This document shows positions 17,435 to 25,682 of a stretch of 64,000 bases of DNA, piece by piece; within the stretch, counting starts at the first letter, position 1; each line of letters starts with the position of its first letter. The DNA is from Bog-756 sp963833585 (GTDB lineage Bacteria > Actinomycetota > Acidimicrobiia > Acidimicrobiales > RAAP-2): the NCBI GenBank assembly GCA_963833585.1, contig CAWHYF010000004.1, positions 124,001-188,000 of the forward strand. Direction: 5' to 3'. The notes under the pieces were generated by a model. The model was not told the DNA's origin, ran no database searches, and was given only the letters and a program-made list of their open reading frames with translations. The translations under genes were made by a program, and so were the position numbers.

Positions 17435-18591
17435 CCGACCCGATCGAAGACCGCCTCCGCAGCCACCTCGCCGCACGGGCCGACGGTGTGCACGCCAGAC
17501 CCGACCCCGACGCCTTCGTCGAGCGTTCCGCCAACCGCGGCCCCCGGCGGGGTCTGGTGGCCGGCGGTCTGGCGGCGCTCACCGTGGTGGTGGCCGGCGC
17601 GGGCGTGCTGACGGGCGTCAACCTGAGTGGGGCCTCTGCCAGCCCACCGACCTCGGCGCCGGCCCCCTCGTCCACCGGCTCCGGGCGAAACGGTGCGGCG
17701 CTCGCGCCGAACGGCGCGGCCGCCTCGCCCTCGATCGTCGTCCCGTCCTCGTACTCGTTCCTGTTCACCCGGGTGTCGGCGAACGGTGTGACCGTCCGGG
17801 CCTACACGTCGACGCCCAGCCCGTCCGACGGCTGTGCCCCGGCTCCGGGCTGCAGCCCCTCGACCACCATCCCCGGATCCCCTCCGTGCCCGATGGGAGC
17901 CATGTGTGCCCAGCCGATCGTGGTCCCCCACACCTCGGGGGGCACGGGAGGGTCGTCCGGTTCGGCCTCGTCCGGGCCAGCGACGGTGGTCGGACCCAAT
18001 CGCCCGGCGGACGCCGGGGGCGGGACCGTCACCACCGTGCCCGAGCCGTCGCCGGTCGCCACGTGCGGCCAGCTCCTGGTCGAACTGTCCACCGATCGGG
18101 CCGTGGGTACCGGGTCGTTGACCCAACCGATCTCCCCACTGTCGGCCCAGGATGCGGTGGTCGTCCTCGGCAGCGGCTCGTTCGGATTGGTCGAGGGCGC
18201 TCCGGTCAGCTGGGTGGCGGTCTCGGTCGGTGGTGAGATCGCGACGGTTCGGCTGACCTCGGGCGGCACCCCCCTCGACGCTATGGCTCCCGTCAGCGGG
18301 GTGGTCGTCCTGACTGCCACCGGAGGTTCCGGGTTGGCCGGAGCCTCGCTGGTCGGCGTCGACCAGAGCGGAGCGACGGTGGCCACCACTCCCGCCGTCC
18401 AGTCGGCCCCGCCGGGCGATGCGGGGGGCTGCCCACCGACCACCCCCCCACCTACGGCCCCACCGCCCACCGTCCCCGCTACCACGACGACCACCACGGC
18501 ACCTCCCACCACCACGACCACCACGGCGCCTCCCACCACCACGACCACCGGACCGCCGCCCACGGGACCGCCGGTCGGCACCGGCGGCTGA
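17431..18591 (+). CDS. Single-pass membrane protein coupled to the sigma factor (putative anti-sigma or effector)
   Basis: The 386-residue protein has a charged cytoplasmic N-terminus (about 45 residues, MTDPIEDRLRSHLAARADG), one transmembrane helix (GLVAGGLAALTVVVAGAGVL) and a long Ser/Thr/Pro/Gly-rich exported region with several Cys. It ends in a Thr/Pro repeat tail. The ATGA overlap with the sigma gene and topology (short inside, long outside) fit an anti-sigma factor. However, no HxxxCxxC zinc anti-sigma signature is visible, so this is inference from position. It ends 11 bp from the convergent helicase gene. Confidence 0.72.
   Translation: MTDPIEDRLRSHLAARADGVHARPDPDAFVERSANRGPRRGLVAGGLAALTVVVAGAGVLTGVNLSGASASPPTSAPAPSSTGSGRNGAALAPNGAAASPSIVVPSSYSFLFTRVSANGVTVRAYTSTPSPSDGCAPAPGCSPSTTIPGSPPCPMGAMCAQPIVVPHTSGGTGGSSGSASSGPATVVGPNRPADAGGGTVTTVPEPSPVATCGQLLVELSTDRAVGTGSLTQPISPLSAQDAVVVLGSGSFGLVEGAPVSWVAVSVGGEIATVRLTSGGTPLDAMAPVSGVVVLTATGGSGLAGASLVGVDQSGATVATTPAVQSAPPGDAGGCPPTTPPPTAPPPTVPATTTTTTAPPTTTTTTAPPTTTTTGPPPTGPPVGTGG
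18478..18550 (+). repeat. 27-bp coding tandem repeat (Ala-Pro-Pro-Thr6 units)
   Basis: About two and a half copies of a C-rich unit built on CACCACGACCACCACGGC encode APPTTTTTT repeats at the end of the exported domain. Such Thr/Pro tails are flexible and often O-glycosylated spacers. The repeats are prone to slippage and copy-number change. Confidence 0.7.
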
Positions 18592-18602
18592 TGAACTGAG
18601 GC

Positions 18603-21491
18603 CTAGGCGTCGTCGACTCCGTCGAGCACCGCCAGGATCTCGTCGCCCCAGCGCTCCAGGCGCAGCGGTCCGATGCCCCGGCACGACGCCAGCTCGGTGA
18701 GGGTGCGCGGGAGGACCGAAGCGATGCCCACCAGCTCCTTGTCATTGAGCACCACGTACGCCGGTACGCCGTCCTGCCGGGCCACACCCGAACGCCACTG
18801 GCGCAAGGCCGTCTCCGCCGCGCCGGCGGGCCGGGCCGCCGGGGCCACCAGACTCACCGTCTTCCCCTCGACCCGCACGTCGGTACCGAACCGGATCTCG
18901 GTGCGGACCTCGCCGATACCGACGACCACCCCGTCGGCGCCGACTTCGAGGACCCTCCCGGTCTGGCCCCGGTGTTCGATCGACAGGCCCGTGGCCGCCT
19001 CCACCGTCGGCGGGCCTGGCGCCGGCGTTGGCTGCGCCCGACCGCGGCGTCCGGGCGCAGTACCGGTCCGGGTGGGGTGAGGTACTCCCTTCGCCGGTTG
19101 GTGCCGTCCGGTGCGCGGACGGCTCCCGTCGAGCTCCTCGATGAAGGGCGAGGGCGCCTCGGTGTCGGCCAGGATGACGACCTGTTGCCTGGCTCGGGTC
19201 AGGGCCACGTGGAAGATCCGGCGCTCACCCTCTTCGTCGTCTCCCAGTCGGTGCGGCAGGATCCCGTTGGTGGCCCCGAATACGATCACCCGGTCCCACT
19301 CCTTGCCCTTGATGCGGTGGACCGTGGACAGCAGGACGGCCGGGCCCTCGGCCGGCGGCCGGGTCAGGACGCCCCGAAGCCAGTGCTCGAAGGTGGCGGC
19401 GTCCGGATGGAGGGCGGCCACCGCCGCCAACGCCGCCAGGTCGTCACGGTGGGTCGAGCGGTCGGCCTCCCGGCGCGAGGCGTCGAGCACGTCCATGGTC
19501 CCCTTCAGGCCGATGCCGTCCCCGATGACCTCCAGCGCGGCGGCCGTCGACCGGCCGGCGGCGGTGGCCACGGCGTCGAGGTCGTCGGCGTAGGCCAGCA
19601 ATTTCGGTACGTCGCGTCCCGACAGGCGGCCGGCCAGCCGCCGGATGTCGGCGACCGAGGTGGTCGACCGTTTGGTCACCATGTCCACCACCATGGGGGC
19701 GATGCCCCGGGACGGCCGCCGGATGGTGTCCCGGACGTCCTCCTGCCGGATGCGGCCCGGATCGGAGCCGATCCGGAGATAGGCGAAGGCCGTGCGCATA
19801 CCGGTCCGGGCCAGGACGCCCACCCCGAGCGGCGCCGACGAGGGGAGGCCGGCCTCCATACACGCCACCTGTACCGGGAGCAGGGTCGAATTGACCCGGG
19901 CCAGGACGACGATCTCGGCCGGGTCGACGCCGCGGGCCTGCCAGGCGGTGATGACGGTGGTGGCCAATTCGGCCAGCCGTTCCGCCGGTGCCGAGCGCAC
20001 CGCCACCGGCCCGGCGCCGGCCAAGGGGCCGGCGACCTCGGCCGCCGCGTCGCCGCGGTGGGCGGGGGTCCGGAGGGTCTTGTCGATGCGGCGGGTGTTG
20101 TAGGAGAGGAGGTGGCCGGCCGCGGCCACCACCGCAGGCGGACACCGGTAGTTGATCTCGAGAGGATGGTGGCCGGCGCCGGGGAAGTAGCGGGGGAAGT
20201 CGATGAGGAACTCGGGGGTGGCTCCCGCGTAGCCGTAGATCACCTGGTCGTCGTCGCCGACCCCGAAGCAGTCGTAGCCCGGGGCGGCCAGGAGGCGGAT
20301 CAACAACAGGTGGGCAGGGGTGAGATCCTGGAACTCGTCGACCAGGAGCCGGCGGCACCGGGTCTGGGCGGCCCGGCGGGCGTCGGGGTCGGTGAGGAGG
20401 ATTTCGATGGCCCGGTAGATCTGTTCGTCGAAGTCGACCGACCCGGTGGCGGCCAGGGCCGAGCGGTAGCGGTCGAAGCCCTCGGCGATCCCCTCGGCGT
20501 CGGGTAGCTCCTCCTCCACGGCGGCGGGACGGCGCAAGCCCAGCCGGATGGCCGAAAGGGCGCTGATGTAGGGGGCCACGGTGTCCGCATTGGCCTGGCG
20601 GCGGATCTCGAAGGTGCTCTGCAGCAGCTCCCGGACCCCGGACTCCTCCAGCACCCGGGGCCGGCCCGACGGCCCGTACTCGGTGCAGATCCACAGTCCG
20701 GTGCTGTTCAGCGTCCGGATGTGGGGCCCGCCCGAGGTGAGGATCTCGGCGCAGCGCTGTTTAAGCTCGTCGGCGGCGCGGGTGTTGTAGGCCAGCGCGC
20801 TCACCGTGCCGGGATCGACGCCCCGGTCACCCACCAAGTGGCGGAGCCGCTCGGTCAGGACCCGGGTCTTGCCGGAGCCGGCCGGGGCGATGACCCGGGC
20901 GGGACCGGCCGGGTGCCCCACCGCCTCCCGTTGATCCGGGGCCAGTTCGGCTGCCGGGGCCCGGTGGAGGGTCGGACGGAGGTGGCCGGCCTCCACCGTC
21001 CAACGGTGGACCACGCCGGTCCCCGAGGCGACGGCCGGCGGGTCCGGTGGGCCGCCGTCGACGTACAGGGGTGTGCCGTCGGCCAGCACCAGGTCGGCCG
21101 TGTCGCCCTCGGTGACGCCCCGCCCGGCGAACCGGCGGGCGGCCTTCCGGCCGTGCCACCAGATCGGCTGGCCGGAGCGGGCGTCGTAGGTGTTGGCCCA
21201 GACCAGGAAGTGGAGCCGTTCCACGGTGAACTCGAAGGAGGGCGCGAGATGGTGGACCGGGCCGTCGTGGCGTTCCGGGGCCCGGAGGTCGTTCTGGTCG
21301 GCGGCGAGCTCGACCACCAGGGGGCGGCGCTCGAGCCAGGCCTGGTGCAGCTGATCGGTGACCGACCGGGGGTCGGCCAGCTCGGCATCGCCGACCGGCA
21401 CCCGGCGGCACGCCGCCCAGGGCTCGGGGACCTCAGCACCCGGCAGTACGACGACGCCCCGACCGAGCTCGGCTGGTCCGGGATGGGGCAC
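18603..21491 (-). CDS. UvrD/Rep-type ATP-dependent DNA helicase with C-terminal HRDC domain
   Basis: The 962-residue superfamily 1 helicase has Walker A in IAPAGSGKTRVL (about residues 202-210), motif II LLVDEFQDLTPAH, motif III GVGDDDQVIYGYAG, motif IV INYRCP, and late motifs LLSTVHRIKGKEWD and FHVALTRARQQV. It ends with an HRDC-like domain (LNDKELVGIASVLP, LASCRGIGPLRLERWG). The first about 180 residues before the helicase core are not a standard UvrD extension and include WANTYDARSGQPIWWHGRKAARR; their role is unknown. A 3'-5' helicase function in repair is expected. GTG 21491 has TAGGTT 6 nt upstream and looks leaderless, divergent from the YceH gene. Confidence 0.92.
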   Translation of the reverse strand: MPHPGPAELGRGVVVLPGAEVPEPWAACRRVPVGDAELADPRSVTDQLHQAWLERRPLVVELAADQNDLRAPERHDGPVHHLAPSFEFTVERLHFLVWANTYDARSGQPIWWHGRKAARRFAGRGVTEGDTADLVLADGTPLYVDGGPPDPPAVASGTGVVHRWTVEAGHLRPTLHRAPAAELAPDQREAVGHPAGPARVIAPAGSGKTRVLTERLRHLVGDRGVDPGTVSALAYNTRAADELKQRCAEILTSGGPHIRTLNSTGLWICTEYGPSGRPRVLEESGVRELLQSTFEIRRQANADTVAPYISALSAIRLGLRRPAAVEEELPDAEGIAEGFDRYRSALAATGSVDFDEQIYRAIEILLTDPDARRAAQTRCRRLLVDEFQDLTPAHLLLIRLLAAPGYDCFGVGDDDQVIYGYAGATPEFLIDFPRYFPGAGHHPLEINYRCPPAVVAAAGHLLSYNTRRIDKTLRTPAHRGDAAAEVAGPLAGAGPVAVRSAPAERLAELATTVITAWQARGVDPAEIVVLARVNSTLLPVQVACMEAGLPSSAPLGVGVLARTGMRTAFAYLRIGSDPGRIRQEDVRDTIRRPSRGIAPMVVDMVTKRSTTSVADIRRLAGRLSGRDVPKLLAYADDLDAVATAAGRSTAAALEVIGDGIGLKGTMDVLDASRREADRSTHRDDLAALAAVAALHPDAATFEHWLRGVLTRPPAEGPAVLLSTVHRIKGKEWDRVIVFGATNGILPHRLGDDEEGERRIFHVALTRARQQVVILADTEAPSPFIEELDGSRPRTGRHQPAKGVPHPTRTGTAPGRRGRAQPTPAPGPPTVEAATGLSIEHRGQTGRVLEVGADGVVVGIGEVRTEIRFGTDVRVEGKTVSLVAPAARPAGAAETALRQWRSGVARQDGVPAYVVLNDKELVGIASVLPRTLTELASCRGIGPLRLERWGDEILAVLDGVDDA

Positions 21492-21497
21492 CGGCCC

Positions 21498-21503
21498 AAC
21501 CTA
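21498..21503 (-). promoter_or_regulatory. -10 element TAGGTT for the leaderless helicase gene
   Basis: On the minus strand TAGGTT ends 6 nt before GTG 21491. It shares a 72-bp divergent intergenic region with the YceH-like promoter. Confidence 0.55.
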
Positions 21504-21551
21504 GCCAGGGGGTGCGCGGCGCCGGCCGGCGACGGACGGCCGCGGCCCCGT

Positions 21552-21557
21552 TAGTCT
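21552..21557 (+). promoter_or_regulatory. -10 element TAGTCT for the leaderless YceH-like gene
   Basis: TAGTCT ends 6 nt before GTG 21564 and no Shine-Dalgarno intervenes. Confidence 0.58.
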
Positions 21558-21563
21558 CTGCCG

Positions 21564-22280
21564 GTGACCCTTACCCCCGAAGGCGGTCGGGTGCTCGGGT
21601 GCCTGGTCGAGAAGCAGCTCACCACGCCCCAACAGTACCCGCTGACCCTCAACGCCCTGACTCTGGCATGCAGCCAGACCTCGAACCGCGAACCGGTGAT
21701 GAGCCTGGAGGAGGTCGACGTGGAGTCGGCGCTGCAGGAGCTGAAGCAGCTCCACCTGGTGCGATTCGTCCTGCCCTCCCACGGGAAGTCGGTGACCCGT
21801 TACCGGCACGTGCTGGACGAGGCCTACGGGCTGGACACCGCCCGGGTGTCGCTGGTGGCGGTGCTCCTGCTGCGAGGACCCCAGACCCCCGGCGAGCTCC
21901 GGACCCGCACCGCCCGGATGGTGGCATTCGACTCGTCGGAGGCGCTGCAGTCGGAGCTCCGGACGTTGGCCGGGCAGGTCGAACCGCTGGTGCACCTGCT
22001 CCCCCGGCAACCGGGGCAGAAGGAGGACCGTTGGGGGCAGCTGCTGGCGGCGGAGCGGGGGCCCGGTGCGCCCCCGGTGCCGGCGCCCGTGCCGATGGCG
22101 CGGGACGAGGGCACCGGCTCGGCGTCTGCCAGTCCGACGGAGCGGCCCGGCGGGCCCGCGGCCGACGGGGGGACCTCGGCGCAGCTGGCGGCCCTGGCCG
22201 CCGACATCACCACGCTCCGCGAGGAGCTCGGCCAGCTCCGGGCCTCGCTCACCGCCCTGCGCCAGAGCCTGGGCGAGTAG
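21564..22280 (+). CDS. YceH family protein (DUF480)
   Basis: The 238-residue protein starts with the conserved block LTPEGGRVLGCLVEKQLTT, followed by PLTLNALTLACSQTSNREPVM and LPSHGKSVTRYRH (about residues 1-90), then LLLRGPQTPGELRTRT. These are hallmarks of the YceH/DUF480 family, which adopts tandem winged-helix folds. A C-terminal extension adds a Pro/Gly linker and a coiled-coil-like helix (AALAADITTLREELGQLRASL). Biochemical function is unknown. It is transcribed away from the helicase from a leaderless start, 36 bp ahead of the cyclase gene, which has its own promoter. Confidence 0.9.
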   Translation: MTLTPEGGRVLGCLVEKQLTTPQQYPLTLNALTLACSQTSNREPVMSLEEVDVESALQELKQLHLVRFVLPSHGKSVTRYRHVLDEAYGLDTARVSLVAVLLLRGPQTPGELRTRTARMVAFDSSEALQSELRTLAGQVEPLVHLLPRQPGQKEDRWGQLLAAERGPGAPPVPAPVPMARDEGTGSASASPTERPGGPAADGGTSAQLAALAADITTLREELGQLRASLTALRQSLGE

Positions 22281-22304
22281 CACCGGCCGGGCGGCACCTG
22301 CGGG

Positions 22305-22310
22305 TAGCGT
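22305..22310 (+). promoter_or_regulatory. -10 element TAGCGT for the leaderless adenylate cyclase gene
   Basis: TAGCGT ends 6 nt before ATG 22317, the same geometry as neighbouring leaderless starts. Confidence 0.55.
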
Positions 22311-22316
22311 CGTCGC

Positions 22317-23378
22317 ATGCCCATCGACGAGGCTGCCGACGGCGTGACCGGAGACATCGACCTGTACCTCAAGGCATTGGGCGCCACCGACGAACAGATC
22401 GCCGAGGCCCGGCGGGAGTGTCACCTGGCCGGGCTGGCCGGAGACCTGATCTTTGCCCGAGGCGCCACCCTGACGGCCCGGGACCTGGCGCAACGGGCGG
22501 GTGCCGACGTCGATCTGGTCCTGGCCATGTGGCGCACCATGGGAGTGGTCGTGCCCGACGAGGACCGACCCATGTTCTCCGAGGACGACGCCGAGCTGAC
22601 CGGTTTCCTGGTGCAGGCCAACCCGGTGGGCGAGCACGGCGGCGAGCTGCTCCGGGTGCTGGGCAGCTCACTGGCCCGGGTGGCGGAGGCCGCGGTGTCG
22701 GTCTACGTCCAGACCCAGGAGCCTGCCGTTGACTCGCCGGAGCTGGACGTCCTGGCCTGGGCCAGGGAGCAGGCCGCGGTGAGCGCCGCCGCGCTCCGGC
22801 TGGGCGACTCCATGGGATCGGTCTTCGCCCACCACATGCGGGACGCCATCGACCGCCAGCGGGCCGCCCAGGCCGAGGTGACCGATCGGTCGCTGTACCG
22901 CCTGGCGGTGGGCTTCGTGGACCTGGTCGGTTTCACCCCGTTCTCCCTGCACACCTCGCCCACCTCGCTGTTGGAATTGATCGGCCAGTTCGAGGGACGC
23001 GCTTTCGAGGTGGCGTCGGAGCACCGGGGCCGGATCGTCAAGCACATCGGCGACGAGGTCATGTTCGTGGCCCCCGACGCCGCCGCCGGGTGCGCCATCG
23101 CGCAGGTGCTGACTACGGCCTTGGCGTCGGACGTCGAGCCCCGTGGCGGGGTGTGCTTCGGCGACGTGATCTCCCGTCACGGGGACTACTACGGACCAGT
23201 GGTCAACCTGGCTTCCCGGCTGGCCGACCTGGCCGTCCCGGGCGAGGTGCTGGTGGACGCCGAGACGGCCCGGTCCGCCGCCGGCACCTTCGAGCTCCGC
23301 GAGGCCGGGCGCCGCCAGCTCAAGGGCTTCGACCATCCGGTGGAGGTCTACTCGTTGGGGAGCCCGGCGAGCCGGTAA
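22317..23378 (+). CDS. Class III adenylate cyclase with Rv1264-like regulatory domain
   Basis: The 353-residue protein makes cAMP from ATP. The N-terminal about 180 residues are helical (DIDLYLKALGATDEQIAEA, GATLTARDLAQRAGADVDLV) and match the adenylate cyclase regulatory domain known from mycobacterial Rv1264, where it senses pH. The C-terminal catalytic domain has the metal Asp in VGFVDLVGFT, the Lys and second metal Asp in IVKHIGDEVMF, and the transition-state Asn/Arg in VVNLASRLADLA. All key residues appear present, so it should be active as a homodimer in the cytosol. A cyclic-nucleotide-binding protein is encoded at 55603-56034. Confidence 0.92.
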   Translation: MPIDEAADGVTGDIDLYLKALGATDEQIAEARRECHLAGLAGDLIFARGATLTARDLAQRAGADVDLVLAMWRTMGVVVPDEDRPMFSEDDAELTGFLVQANPVGEHGGELLRVLGSSLARVAEAAVSVYVQTQEPAVDSPELDVLAWAREQAAVSAAALRLGDSMGSVFAHHMRDAIDRQRAAQAEVTDRSLYRLAVGFVDLVGFTPFSLHTSPTSLLELIGQFEGRAFEVASEHRGRIVKHIGDEVMFVAPDAAAGCAIAQVLTTALASDVEPRGGVCFGDVISRHGDYYGPVVNLASRLADLAVPGEVLVDAETARSAAGTFELREAGRRQLKGFDHPVEVYSLGSPASR

Positions 23379-23417
23379 GGAGGACCGGTCACCTCCGTCC
23401 CCCGTCCGACCCGGCCG

Positions 23418-23423
23418 TACAAT
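23418..23423 (+). promoter_or_regulatory. -10 element TACAAT for the HD-domain gene
   Basis: TACAAT, nearly the sigma-70 consensus, ends 6 nt before GTG 23430. This supports a leaderless start there. Confidence 0.6.
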
Positions 23424-23429
23424 GCATCG

Positions 23430-23990
23430 GTGGGCGAGGAAAAGATGCACTTCCGCCGGATGGACGAGGGGACCGACGAGGACTTCGCGCTGCTCGCCGA
23501 GGTCCATGACCGGAGCATCCGGGGCCTTCCGGACCTGCTCCTCGGAATGCTCACCGACCTGACCGCCGACACCGCTTATCCGGTCGACCGTCTCGAACAC
23601 AGCCTGCAGACGGCCACCCGCGCCCTGCGCGACGACCGGGAGGAGGAGTACGTGGTGTGCTGTCTGCTCCACGACGCGGGCGAGTCCCTGGGTCCGTTCA
23701 ACCACGGTGAGGTGATGGCGGCGGTCCTCAAACCGTTCGTCTCCACCGCCAACTACTGGATGCTGGCCCACCACCCGGTCTTCCAGCTCTACTACATCGG
23801 GCAGCATCTGGGGACCGACCCGAACGAGCGCGACCACTTCGTGACCAGTCCCTTCTACGACCGGACGGTGGAATTCTGCGCCCGCTACGACGAGGTCTCC
23901 TTCGACGCCGACTACCCCAGCGAACCGCTGTCTACCTTCGAGCCGATGGTGCGACGGGTGCTCGACCTGCACTGGACCCCACCGCACTAG
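23430..23990 (+). CDS. HD-domain phosphohydrolase-like protein
   Basis: The 186-residue protein carries an HD-type metal site: His in VDRLEHSLQTATRALRDD, the His-Asp pair in CCLLHDAGESLG (about residues 80-91), and downstream His in LAHHPVFQLYYIGQHLG. HD proteins hydrolyse phosphate esters, often of nucleotides; the family resembles PhnZ-like or small-molecule HD hydrolases, but the substrate is unknown. GTG 23430 is leaderless by the TACAAT position. ATG 23445, with GAGGA close upstream, would remove only five residues. It lies 51 bp after the adenylate cyclase on the same strand. Confidence 0.83.
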   Translation: MGEEKMHFRRMDEGTDEDFALLAEVHDRSIRGLPDLLLGMLTDLTADTAYPVDRLEHSLQTATRALRDDREEEYVVCCLLHDAGESLGPFNHGEVMAAVLKPFVSTANYWMLAHHPVFQLYYIGQHLGTDPNERDHFVTSPFYDRTVEFCARYDEVSFDADYPSEPLSTFEPMVRRVLDLHWTPPH

Positions 23991-24006
23991 ACCGGCGGGA
24001 GGGGAC

Positions 24007-24462
24007 TCAGGGGGAGGATGCCCCGTCGAGCGGGAATCGGAGCAGAGCAGTGCCGGTCACGTGGTCGCCCAGTTCGGTGGTGGCCCGCAGTTCCACCTCC
24101 ACGATGCCCTCACCAGCCTCCACCCGGGTGGCGGTGACCGAACCGGTGTAGGTCAGCGAGGTGTCCGGGAAGAGCGGCACCCCGAGGCGGATGCCCAGCC
24201 GTCCCACCACCGCCTCGGGGCCGGCCCAGTCGGTGATGAACCGGCTGCAATAGCCGGTGTCGGAGAGGATGTTCATGAAGATGTCCGGAGCCCCCTGGGT
24301 GTTGGCGTAGTCCCGGTCGTGATGAACGGGCATGAAGTCACGGGAGGCGATGGCTCCGGCCACGATCCGGGTGGCGGTGACCTCGATGACCATGGTGGGG
24401 AGCACGTCGCCCACCGCGATCTCCACCCACGCCAGGGTTTCGGTGGGATCCCGGACGCTCAC
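24007..24462 (-). CDS. MaoC-like hot-dog dehydratase, C-terminal-type subunit
   Basis: The 151-residue hot-dog protein has the hydratase-2 signature ASRDFMPVHHDRDYAN (about residues 38-53), whose Asp/His pair hydrates enoyl-CoA. It then has DIFMNILSDTGYCSRFITDW and GVPLFPDTSLTYTG. It probably forms a heteromer with the upstream FAS1-like MaoC subunit, as in ChsH1/ChsH2 of steroid side-chain degradation. The GTG start overlaps the upstream stop by 4 nt (GTGA) and is preceded by GGAGG on the minus strand, so the two are cotranslated. Confidence 0.85.
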   Translation of the reverse strand: MSVRDPTETLAWVEIAVGDVLPTMVIEVTATRIVAGAIASRDFMPVHHDRDYANTQGAPDIFMNILSDTGYCSRFITDWAGPEAVVGRLGIRLGVPLFPDTSLTYTGSVTATRVEAGEGIVEVELRATTELGDHVTGTALLRFPLDGASSP

Positions 24463-25019
24463 CTCGGACCTCCGGGCCGGAACTTGAGGATGCGGAACCG
24501 CTGCCGGCCGACCACCTCGCCGGAGTCCACGGCGTAGGTGGTCACCCAGGTCACGAAGTAGCCCGGCCCGAGCCGGGTGTCCTTCCGCTCCGAGATCGAC
24601 TCGGTGGTGGTCGCGGCCGTCACCACCTCCCCCAGGTGGAGGTAGCGCTCGATCTCGAACTCCGAGTCGGTGGCCAGGGTGCCGGTGAATCCGGCCTCGT
24701 CGAAGACGGCCAGCGGCCCCGGCCCCTCGGCCGGGACCGGCGAGCCGCCTCGCCCGGCGATGCCGGTGATGACCGGGGTGGCCATGGTCCAGGTCTGGAG
24801 CATGAGGGGCGGGGCCACCGTGCCCCCGAACCGGGACCGCGCCGCGAAGGCCGGATCGGTGTACGCCGGGTTTCCGTCCTCGAAGGCCGCCGCCCAGTGA
24901 CGGATCATCGGCTGGTTGACCGGATCGGGCGCCACCGACGGGCCCCGGGATCCCACCGGCATCCCCACCATGGCGGCCAGGCGGTCCTCGAGGGTCGTGA
25001 TCTCCTGGTTCTCGGGAAT
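24459..25019 (-). CDS. MaoC-like N-terminal-type (FAS1-like) dehydratase subunit, probable ATT start
   Basis: A hot-dog protein of about 186 residues. It has the conserved block PDPVNQPMIRHWAAAFEDGNPAYTD split near residues 31-56, then VAPPLMLQTWTM, ERYLHLGEVV and RKDTRLGPGYFVTW, as in the partner subunits of MaoC enoyl-CoA hydratases. Homologues begin near ITTLEDRLAAMVG. The best start by position and by ribosome-binding site (GGACGGAGG, 6 nt upstream on the minus strand) is ATT 25019. The only upstream standard start in frame is GTG 25115, which adds an Arg-rich tail and lies before a TATCCT -10-like site. Another option is ATG within AAMVGM. Confidence 0.8.
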   Translation of the reverse strand: MPENQEITTLEDRLAAMVGMPVGSRGPSVAPDPVNQPMIRHWAAAFEDGNPAYTDPAFAARSRFGGTVAPPLMLQTWTMATPVITGIAGRGGSPVPAEGPGPLAVFDEAGFTGTLATDSEFEIERYLHLGEVVTAATTTESISERKDTRLGPGYFVTWVTTYAVDSGEVVGRQRFRILKFRPGGPR

Positions 25020-25142
25020 GGTCTGCCTCCGTCCGGTCGTCCCGGACGCGGCCGGGCTGCCGCGAGGATAGGGCGCCGGGATCCGGTGACGGCCAGCCCG
25101 CCTCCCGTGCCGCACCGGCCTCCATGCGGTTCAATGGTGGAC

Positions 25143-25652
25143 ATGGCCAGCTCCTCCGTGCTCGCCGGGGTGCTGGCCGGGAGGGACGGAACGGTCACCG
25201 GGCTGCTCGAGCTGCTGGTCGGGGAGCCCATCGACGCCGAGGCCGAAGGGCACCGGACGGTGGAGGCGGCCCAGGGGAACCACCTCGAGGTGCCCGAGGG
25301 GAACCCGTTGCTGTGCCGGGCCGCACGGTTGGTGGGGAGGCGCTCGTGCCGGGCCTACGTCTTCGCCGTGAGCCTGCTCGTGCCGAACCGGCTGCCCAGG
25401 GGGTTCGGCCCGCGGCTCGAGACCGGCCGTGAACCCCTCGGTCGACTGCTCGAGGCCGGCGGGATCCGCCTGTCCCGGGAACCGCTGCCCGGACCGGAAC
25501 CGGGATCGGTGCCCATCTGGGCCGCCGCCGTCCCGCCCGAGCACGAGGTCCTGCTGGCCCGCACCTACCGAGCCCACGCCGGCGGGCCGCCGGTGATGAT
25601 GATCAGCGAGTGGTTCCTCACCACCCTGGTCCCGTTCCTGCCTCCCGGCTGA
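25143..25652 (+). CDS. Chorismate-lyase/UTRA-fold family protein
   Basis: The 169-residue protein follows the chorismate pyruvate-lyase pattern: VTGLLELLVGEPIDAE, then GNPLLCRAARLVGRRSCRAYVFAVSLLVPNRLP split at about residues 56-88, then REPLGRLLEAGGI and ARTYRAHAGGPPVMMISEWFL. The fold is shared by UbiC-like lyases and UTRA ligand domains; no helix-turn-helix is attached here. Known relatives make 4- or 3-hydroxybenzoate from chorismate, but the substrate is unproven. ATG 25143 has TTCAAT 7 nt upstream and may be leaderless. It is divergent from the MaoC pair and convergent with the MFS gene. Confidence 0.72.
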   Translation: MASSSVLAGVLAGRDGTVTGLLELLVGEPIDAEAEGHRTVEAAQGNHLEVPEGNPLLCRAARLVGRRSCRAYVFAVSLLVPNRLPRGFGPRLETGREPLGRLLEAGGIRLSREPLPGPEPGSVPIWAAAVPPEHEVLLARTYRAHAGGPPVMMISEWFLTTLVPFLPPG

Positions 25653-25656
25653 CCCT

Positions 25657-25682
25657 CCGTCGCCGACGGACCGGCACCGGTC
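25657..25682. terminator. Double hairpin between convergent genes
   Basis: CCGTCG-C-CGACGG (25657-25669) is followed at once by GACCGG-CA-CCGGTC (25669-25682), between two stop codons that face each other. It probably ends transcription in both directions; there is no U-tract. Confidence 0.5.
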
